A stretch of DNA of 5,710 nucleotides from Candidatus Bathyarchaeota archaeon. Lineage in GTDB: Archaea > Thermoproteota > Bathyarchaeia > TCS64. Shown here piece after piece: positions 1 through 4,057 of this stretch; the stretch's first letter is position 1; every line of letters begins with the position of its first letter. The stretch lies in NCBI GenBank assembly GCA_030669135.1, contig DAOVEE010000124.1, positions 1 to 5,710 of the forward strand, written 5' to 3'. The position numbers and the translations under genes are program-made. The notes beneath the pieces are model-generated. The model searched no databases. It was not told the origin of the DNA and saw only the letters and a program-made list of their open reading frames with translations.

Positions 1-501
1 CTCGTCGGCGTTCACCCCCTTCATGACTACCATGTTGAGCTTCACGGGGTGGAGGCCGCAGTCCAGGGCTGCCTCGACTCCCCTCCTGACGAGGTCTTCG
101 TCCGAGCACCCCGTTATCTTCTTGAAGCCCTCTGGGTTGAGGGTGTGGAAGCTGACGTTCACTCGTCTGAGCCCCGCCTCCTTGAGGCTGCACGCCTTCT
201 CTTCTAGGAGGCTGGCGTTGGTGGTCATGGAGACCTCCTCGACGTGTGGGGATATGCGTCGCACTACCTCGACCACGTCATCTCTGAGCAGGGGCTCGCC
301 GCCCGTGAGCTTTACCTTGGTGATCCCGAGCTCGGCTGCGACGCTTACGGCGGCCTCGATCTCGTTCGCCGTGAGCTCATCGCCGGGGTTGTGTTCTCCT
401 TCTTGGTGGCAGAAGAAGCAGTTGAAGTTGCAGCGCTGGGTGAGGCTTATTCTCAGGCTGTTGATGGGTCTGCCGTAGGGGTCGACGAGGTTCTGGTTCA
501 A
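1..501 (-). CDS. moaA: GTP 3',8-cyclase MoaA (radical SAM), N-terminal part, 3' end beyond window
   Basis: MoaA is a cytosolic radical SAM enzyme that converts GTP to 3',8-cyclo-7,8-dihydro-GTP, the first committed step of molybdopterin/tungstopterin synthesis. The 167 visible codons begin with an N-terminal segment (LVDPYGRPINSLRIS, residues 5-19) typical of archaeal MoaA. The radical SAM cluster motif follows as CNFNCFFC (Cys24, Cys28, Cys31), then HQEGE, the SAM-binding LTGGEPLLR (65-73), TTNA (93-96) and RRVNVSFHTLNPEGFKKITG (112-131). The reading frame is open to position 1, so the C-terminal half with the second Fe-S cluster lies outside the window. A TTG start at 501 is chosen because an in-frame TAG lies at 528-526 and no ATG or GTG falls between it and the conserved N-terminus; GAGGCG lies 9 nt upstream. 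The gene is divergent from wtpABC, a metal-supply partner for the same cofactor. The family call is very secure; the exact start is less so. Confidence 0.94.
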   Translation of the reverse strand, partial: MNQNLVDPYGRPINSLRISLTQRCNFNCFFCHQEGEHNPGDELTANEIEAAVSVAAELGITKVKLTGGEPLLRDDVVEVVRRISPHVEEVSMTTNASLLEEKACSLKEAGLRRVNVSFHTLNPEGFKKITGCSDEDLVRRGVEAALDCGLHPVKLNMVVMKGVNADE

Positions 502-539
502 ACGTCTATTCGCCTCTATTTCCTCCTACGTGGGCGCTG

Positions 540-568
540 AAAACTGTTATGCATGGACGACCATATCG
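540..568. repeat. Direct repeat copy 1, containing a ModE-like operator candidate (545-568)
   Basis: This 29-nt element matches a second copy at 601-629 at 22 of 29 positions, and at 15 of 18 in its first part (AAAACYGTTATGCAYSGA). Inside it is an imperfect palindrome TGTTATG-N10-CATATCG (545-568), whose arms match at 5 of 7 positions. The arm sequence and 10-nt spacer agree with the ModE operator as I remember it from E. coli modA (CGTTATA-N10-CATAACG). It lies 39-67 nt upstream of the moaA start, on the moaA side of the spacer, so it could control moaA. ModE identity is inference. Confidence 0.6.
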
Positions 569-587
569 CCTCTTTCCGGGCGATGGT

Positions 588-595
588 TTTATTTA
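588..595 (+). promoter_or_regulatory. Candidate TATA box for wtpABC
   Basis: TTTATTTA is the most A/T-rich stretch in the spacer. Its centre lies about 32 nt before the wtpA ATG, which predicts a transcription start around 617-620 and a leader of only a few nucleotides. A purine-containing GATGG precedes it where a BRE would sit. Because its complement reads TAAATAAA, it could also serve the divergent moaA unit. Assigned by position and composition only. Confidence 0.45.
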
Positions 596-600
596 CCCAT

Positions 601-629
601 AAAACCGTTATGCACCGATAAACATGTCG
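601..629. repeat. Direct repeat copy 2, containing a ModE-like operator candidate (606-629) that overlaps the wtpA start
   Basis: This is the second copy of the 29-nt element. Its palindrome CGTTATG-N10-CATGTCG (606-629) keeps the CG-N-TAT and AT-NN-CG positions I recall as conserved in ModE sites, at the same total length of 24 bp. It begins 6 nt downstream of the candidate TATA box and covers both the predicted transcription start and the wtpA ATG (624-626). A protein bound here would be well placed to block wtp transcription. The two copies start 61 bp apart, close to six helical turns, so bound proteins would lie on roughly the same DNA face. Function is inferred. Confidence 0.6.
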
Positions 630-1661
630 AATAGCCGTAACATGATGATCGTCGCAGCCATATTGATAGTCATTATAGCGGCGGGGGCCTACATGCTCGC
701 TACGAGGCCAGCCGAGGAGCCTGTGATCCTCAAGGTCTTCCACGCCGGCAGCCTTACGGTCCCGTTGGAGGAGATTGAGGCACGTTTCGAGTCGGACCAC
801 CCCAACGTGGACGTTCAGCTGGAGCCCGCCGGCAGCGTCCAGTGCGTCCAGAAGGTCACAGAGCTTGGGGAACAGGCGGACGTGGTCGCGTCGGCCGACT
901 ACAGCCTCATACCCGGTATGATGGTTCCAGTGCACGCGGATTGGTACATCATCTTCGCACGGAACGAGATGACGATCGCCTACGCCGAGTCCAGCAGATA
1001 CGCCGACGAGATCGACGAGGACAACTGGTACGAGATCCTCGCTCGACCGGACGTTAAATGGGGGTTCAGCAACCCAAACTTGGATCCATGCGGGTACAGG
1101 ACTCCAATGGTGATACAGCTTTCGGAACTGCACTACGGTGAGGACAATATATTCGAGACGCTTGTGCAGGGTAACTCCGCCATCACTGTCACGGAAACTG
1201 GTGGAGTCTACATGATCGACAGCGCTATGGAGGACTTAGCGCCAAACACTGATAAGATCAGCATCAGGGACAAGTCGGTGGAACTCGTCAGCATGGTGCA
1301 GTCAGGGGGACTCGACTACGCCTTCGAGTACAGCAGCGTCGCCAAGCAGCACGACTTAGAGTATCTGGCCCTCCCTGCAGAGATCGATCTCAGCGACATC
1401 TCTTACACGGACACATATAAGCTGGTTAAGGTGGAGAAGACAAGCGGGACCAGCACCGGGAAGCCCATCGTCTACGGGGTCACGATACCCAGCGACGCCC
1501 CCAACCCCGGCTTGGCCGCGGAGTTCATCGAGTACATGATCGACGAGCCGGGCCAGCAGACGTTCACAGACCTAGGTCAGCCACCGATCAGCCCCGGGCT
1601 AGCTAGCGACATGGACCTCGTGCCCGAAATCTTGAAACCTTATCTCAGCGAACAAGGTTAG
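624..1661 (+). CDS. wtpA: Tungstate/molybdate ABC transporter substrate-binding protein WtpA (ModA-like)
   Basis: This is the extracytoplasmic binding protein that captures tungstate or molybdate and delivers it to the WtpBC importer. At 345 aa it has the usual family length. Residues 7-25 are a single hydrophobic segment after Arg5, with no lipobox cysteine, so it is probably a membrane-anchoring or cleaved signal sequence rather than a lipoprotein signal. Family landmarks follow: VFHAGSLTVPLEE (38-50), EPAGSVQCVQKVTELG (67-82), ADVVASADYSLIP (85-97), SNPNLDPCGYR (149-159), DYAFEYSSVAKQH (231-243) and GKPIVYGVTIP (279-289). Asp154 in DPCGYR and Glu220 in KSVEL are my best candidates for the carboxylates that complete octahedral oxyanion coordination in the archaeal ModA/WtpA class; that alignment is from memory. 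The ATG at 624 follows a TATA-like box so closely that the mRNA is probably leaderless. wtpB begins one nucleotide after the stop. Preference for tungstate over molybdate cannot be read from the sequence. Confidence 0.95.
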   Translation: MSNSRNMMIVAAILIVIIAAGAYMLATRPAEEPVILKVFHAGSLTVPLEEIEARFESDHPNVDVQLEPAGSVQCVQKVTELGEQADVVASADYSLIPGMMVPVHADWYIIFARNEMTIAYAESSRYADEIDEDNWYEILARPDVKWGFSNPNLDPCGYRTPMVIQLSELHYGEDNIFETLVQGNSAITVTETGGVYMIDSAMEDLAPNTDKISIRDKSVELVSMVQSGGLDYAFEYSSVAKQHDLEYLALPAEIDLSDISYTDTYKLVKVEKTSGTSTGKPIVYGVTIPSDAPNPGLAAEFIEYMIDEPGQQTFTDLGQPPISPGLASDMDLVPEILKPYLSEQG

Positions 1662-1662
1662 C

Positions 1663-2463
1663 ATGAAGATGAAGTCTCGCCGCTACCCCTTATCCATTCT
1701 TTTTAGTGTTGTAGGCTCGTTTACGATCATATTCACTGTCTTCACTCTCCTCAATATGGTTGCCAGGCAGGTTATCTGGGACCCGTCTGGGCTGGTGGAC
1801 GCCGCAACCGATGGCTACGTCCTCAGATCTATATGGTTGACGCTGTACGCGTCTTTTCTAGCCACTTTCATAGCGGTGGTCTTCGGGACACCTCTTGCGT
1901 ATGTGCTAGCGCGGCACGACTTCAAAGGCAAGAGCGTCGTCGAGGCCGTTATCGATCTTCCTGTCATTATTCCGCACAGCGTCGCCGGGATAGCTCTCTA
2001 CACTCTGCTGATGAGCCGCAGTCCTGTCGGCGGCGTCTTCGCGAGCATTGGCGTTGTCTTCGAGGATCACCTGCCCGGCATAGTAGCCGCCATGTTCTTC
2101 GTGAGCGCCAGCCTCTACATCAACGCGGCGAGGGATGGCTTCCAAAGCGTGGATTACAGGTTGGAGTGGGTTGCCCGGACGTTGGGCGCAAGCCAGAGCA
2201 GGGCCTTCACTAGGGTAACCCTGCCTTTAGCCGTTCGGCATCTCCTCTCCGGGGCGATTATGAGCTGGGCGAGAGGCATAAGCGAGTTCGGCGCAGTCGT
2301 CATGATCGCCTTCTACCCCATGATCGCTCCCATCCTCATCTACTACAGGTTCACGACGACGGGCCTCAGGGGAAGCCAGCCCATAGCGGTGATGCTCATC
2401 GTCATCTGCCTGACCGTCTTCCTGTCGCTCAGAGTCCTCAGCAAGAGGTGGGAACGCGGATGA
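1663..2463 (+). CDS. wtpB: Tungstate/molybdate ABC transporter permease WtpB (ModB-like)
   Basis: This inner-membrane subunit forms the translocation path for tungstate/molybdate, presumably as a homodimer as in the characterised archaeal ModBC transporter. At 266 aa it is a little over the usual 250 or so, the excess being at the N-terminus. Hydrophobic segments lie near residues 10-34, 54-82, 92-117, 137-155, 195-216 and 241-258, consistent with the six-helix fold. The cytoplasmic EAA loop that docks on the ATPase spans 168-190 (EWVARTLGASQ...VTLPLA), with the conserved glycine at 175. SARDGF-like NAARDGF (154-160) and SWARGISEFGAVVMI (201-215) are typical of the ModB/WtpB group. Translation is probably coupled to wtpA, since one nucleotide separates the wtpA stop from this ATG; a second ATG two codons later is an alternative start. 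The stop overlaps the wtpC start in ATGA. Confidence 0.95.
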   Translation: MKMKSRRYPLSILFSVVGSFTIIFTVFTLLNMVARQVIWDPSGLVDAATDGYVLRSIWLTLYASFLATFIAVVFGTPLAYVLARHDFKGKSVVEAVIDLPVIIPHSVAGIALYTLLMSRSPVGGVFASIGVVFEDHLPGIVAAMFFVSASLYINAARDGFQSVDYRLEWVARTLGASQSRAFTRVTLPLAVRHLLSGAIMSWARGISEFGAVVMIAFYPMIAPILIYYRFTTTGLRGSQPIAVMLIVICLTVFLSLRVLSKRWERG

Positions 2464-3542
2464 TACGCTTCGAGAACGTCAGCAACGACTGGGGCGATTT
2501 CAAGCTCAAGGACGTGGGCTTCCACGTCGGGGAGGGCGAGTACTTCGTCGTGTTGGGTCCCACCGGGGCAGGGAAGACTCTGTTGCTGGAGACCATTGCA
2601 GGCTTCTATACGCCGAGAAGCGGAAGGATACTGCTCCGAGGAGAGGACGCAGAGACGCTTCTCCCCGAGCAGAGGGGCGTAGGCTTCGTCTATCAGGACT
2701 ACAGCCTTTTCCCGCACATGACTGTGGAGGAGAACGTTAGATTCGGCCTCGAGATGCGGAAGGTCTCAGCCGAGGAGATGGAGCGACGTGTGGATGATGT
2801 TCTGATGCTTCTGAGAATAGAGAAGCTGCGGGATCGTTACCCTAAGACATTATCAGGCGGTGAGCAGCAGCGTGCCGCCATAGCCCGTGCGCTGGTCATC
2901 GAGCCGGATATCCTGCTGCTCGACGAGCCGCTCAGCGCGCTGGACACCCGTACCCGAGAGGCTTTGAGGGACGAGCTTAGACGAATCCACCGGGCCAGAG
3001 GCACGACCACGGTTCACGTGACCCATGACCAGACCGAGGCGCTGTTTCTCGCGGATAGGGTGGCGGTGATCATAGACGGGGAGTTGGTTCAGGTTGATAC
3101 CCCTGACCGGGTGTTCAACAAGCCGGGTTCGGTGAAGGTCGCCGAGTTCGTGGGCGTCGAGAACGTGCTGGAAGGCGTTGTCACCGGGTACAGCAGGGGG
3201 GTGGCATCCATCGAATGCGGCTTCGAGGTTAAAGCAGTCTCCGAGATAAGAGAGGGGCCGGTGTACGCGTTCATCCGCCCCGAGAACGTCATCCTAAGCG
3301 TCGAACCGTTCCCGTCCAGCGCCCGCAACGTCGTCGAATGCACAGTAATGGAAGTCGTTAAGCTTGGCAGCATCCATCAGGTGAAGACCGATAGAGGATT
3401 AAACATCGCAGTCACGCAGCAGTCCGTAGAAGAATTCGGATTGAAACCAAGTTCAAGAGTATACGCTAGCTTCAAGGCGACCGCAGTACATGTCATCAAG
3501 CGGAACGTGCAACGGCGGACACCCGCCGTGATCAGTAAATGA
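2460..3542 (+). CDS. wtpC: Tungstate/molybdate ABC transporter ATP-binding protein WtpC (ModC-like)
   Basis: This cytoplasmic ATPase powers WtpB. With the ATG at 2460 it is 360 aa and has every canonical motif: Walker A GPTGAGKT (33-40), Q-loop Gln79 in VYQDYSLFPHMTV, ABC signature LSGGEQQR (131-138), Walker B ILLLDEP (151-157), D-loop SALD (159-162) and switch His189 in VTHD. Residues from about 285 to 346 form a TOBE/MOP-like C-terminal domain; in some ModC proteins this domain binds the oxyanion and shuts transport down, so similar trans-inhibition is possible. The ATG at 2460 is preferred to the GTG at 2448: it overlaps the wtpB stop in ATGA, has GAGGTG about 9 nt upstream, and gives the MIRFENVS start typical of the family. 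The 131-360 region is long enough for a full MalK-like C-terminal domain. The protein could be mistaken for a generic sugar or spermidine ATPase, but the operon fixes its role. Confidence 0.94.
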   Translation: MIRFENVSNDWGDFKLKDVGFHVGEGEYFVVLGPTGAGKTLLLETIAGFYTPRSGRILLRGEDAETLLPEQRGVGFVYQDYSLFPHMTVEENVRFGLEMRKVSAEEMERRVDDVLMLLRIEKLRDRYPKTLSGGEQQRAAIARALVIEPDILLLDEPLSALDTRTREALRDELRRIHRARGTTTVHVTHDQTEALFLADRVAVIIDGELVQVDTPDRVFNKPGSVKVAEFVGVENVLEGVVTGYSRGVASIECGFEVKAVSEIREGPVYAFIRPENVILSVEPFPSSARNVVECTVMEVVKLGSIHQVKTDRGLNIAVTQQSVEEFGLKPSSRVYASFKATAVHVIKRNVQRRTPAVISK

Positions 3543-3585
3543 GTTAGCCGACGAGGTAAGAATGTCCTACATGAGAGAGCTAACT
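3542..3585. repeat. Inverted repeat in the convergent spacer after wtpC
   Basis: AGTTAGC (3542-3548) and GCTAACT (3579-3585) are perfect 7-nt complements with a 30-nt loop. The element begins inside the wtpC stop codon and lies between convergent genes. A stem this short with so long a loop is weak, and no T-run follows on the plus strand, so a terminator role is only a possibility. Confidence 0.3.
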
Positions 3586-3612
3586 TCTGTATGATTCGGA
3601 GACCGATAGAAG
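3584..3612. terminator. Possible imperfect hairpin between convergent wtpC and PDCD5-like gene
   Basis: CTTCT (3584-3588) can pair with AGAAG (3608-3612), and inside it ATTCGG (3594-3599) with CCGAT (3603-3607) around an AGA loop, leaving a 5-nt bulge and one unpaired base on the left arm. It lies 3 nt beyond the end of the PDCD5-like gene. It could contribute to ending transcription from either side, but there is no clear oligo-T tract, which is the usual archaeal termination signal. This candidate is weak. Confidence 0.22.
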
Positions 3613-3615
3613 CAG

Positions 3616-4008
3616 TTAACGTTCTTCCTTTATCTTCTGTTCGAGTGTCTTTAGCTCGCCGTGCTCGGAGACCCTGATCTTGGTGTCGAGGCGCACGGGT
3701 ATGCCTACCTGCCTGAAGAACCCCATGAGGTTGGCGCCGTCAATGTAGTCCCTGATCTTGCCCTGCTTTATGGCGTCCACCAGCATGACCTCTACCTTTG
3801 GCATGACCTGTGGGTACTGGTACTTGGCGGCGTTCCAGACCTCCCAAGCCCTGTTCCTGAAGTATTTTCCCAGTATCTCCTCGTTAGTAGGCTCCTTAGC
3901 TGGCTCGGGCTCCGACTCAGGCTCTTTTTCTTTGAGCTGGTTTAGGAGCATCTTACGCCGTAGCTCATCGAGTCTCTTCTGTTTGATGCGTTCTAGCTCG
4001 TCGTCCAT
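3616..4008 (-). CDS. PDCD5-family DNA-binding protein (divergent)
   Basis: This 130-aa protein resembles the archaeal/eukaryotic PDCD5 (TFAR19) family, small helical proteins described as binding double-stranded DNA; their cellular role in archaea is not settled. The N-terminal charged helix ELERIKQKRLDELRRKM (4-20) fits the family. The core AWEVWNAAKYQYPQVMPKVE (54-73) and MLVDAIKQGKIRDYIDGANLMGFFRQ (75-100) fits the family pattern of a helix, a loop with QxGKI, and a following helix, ending in DTKIRV (108-113). Oddities are an acidic, proline-rich linker (KEKEPESEPEPAKEPTNEE, 26-44), more aromatic residues than usual, and a charged tail from 114 to 130 in place of the common short basic end. 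It starts 39 nt after the upstream ATPase stop on the same strand, so the two may be co-transcribed. The ATG at 4008 is chosen because it keeps the conserved first helix; no strong ribosome-binding site is visible. The assignment comes from pattern recognition and is moderately secure. Confidence 0.72.
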   Translation of the reverse strand: MDDELERIKQKRLDELRRKMLLNQLKEKEPESEPEPAKEPTNEEILGKYFRNRAWEVWNAAKYQYPQVMPKVEVMLVDAIKQGKIRDYIDGANLMGFFRQVGIPVRLDTKIRVSEHGELKTLEQKIKEER

Positions 4009-4043
4009 GGTGGTCGGCCTGCGTTGAATTAGCGAGGCTGATG

Positions 4044-4057
4044 AGATTTATCCTTTC
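4044..4057 (-). promoter_or_regulatory. Possible own promoter for the PDCD5-like gene
   Basis: On the minus strand, GAAAGGATAAATCT, read from 4057 to 4044, has a purine-rich BRE-like start followed by an A/T-rich ATAAATCT box overlapping the ATPase stop. The box lies about 40 nt before the PDCD5-like ATG, which would give a leader of roughly 12-15 nt. The call rests on spacing and composition alone, and read-through from the ATPase gene is equally possible. Confidence 0.25.

Larger units (their letters stand above)
502..623. promoter_or_regulatory. Divergent moaA / wtpA promoter region
   Basis: This 122-nt spacer separates the two divergent starts and should hold both promoters. Seen directly: an A/T-rich box TTTATTTA (588-595) about 30 nt before the wtpA ATG, which reads TAAATAAA on the other strand; a pair of 29-nt imperfect direct repeats (540-568 and 601-629); and a hairpin-capable segment (565-584). 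Archaeal TATA boxes lie about 25 nt upstream of the transcription start. By that rule the plus-strand start would fall near 617-620, giving a leaderless or nearly leaderless wtpA mRNA; no Shine-Dalgarno-like sequence precedes the ATG. Read on the minus strand, the same box would place a moaA start near 565. Box positions are inference. Confidence 0.6.

Noticed and set aside
23..540. Two plus-strand open frames opposite moaA (23-478 and 244-540)
   Set aside because: The minus strand encodes an unambiguous MoaA with the CX3CX2C motif across this region, so these are shadows.
516..1133. 205-codon open frame on the minus strand
   Set aside because: It lies opposite wtpA, whose protein is clearly conserved. 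The translation has no recognisable domain and would run through the promoter region.
2448..2459. GTG at 2448 as the start of wtpC
   Set aside because: It would put the GAGGTG ribosome-binding candidate inside the start codon region and add four residues not expected in the family; the ATGA overlap at 2460 is a better start.
3543..3615. A small RNA gene or CRISPR-like repeat in the convergent spacer
   Set aside because: The inverted repeats are short, there is no tandem repetition, and no tRNA-like or box C/D-like pattern is visible in these 73 nt.
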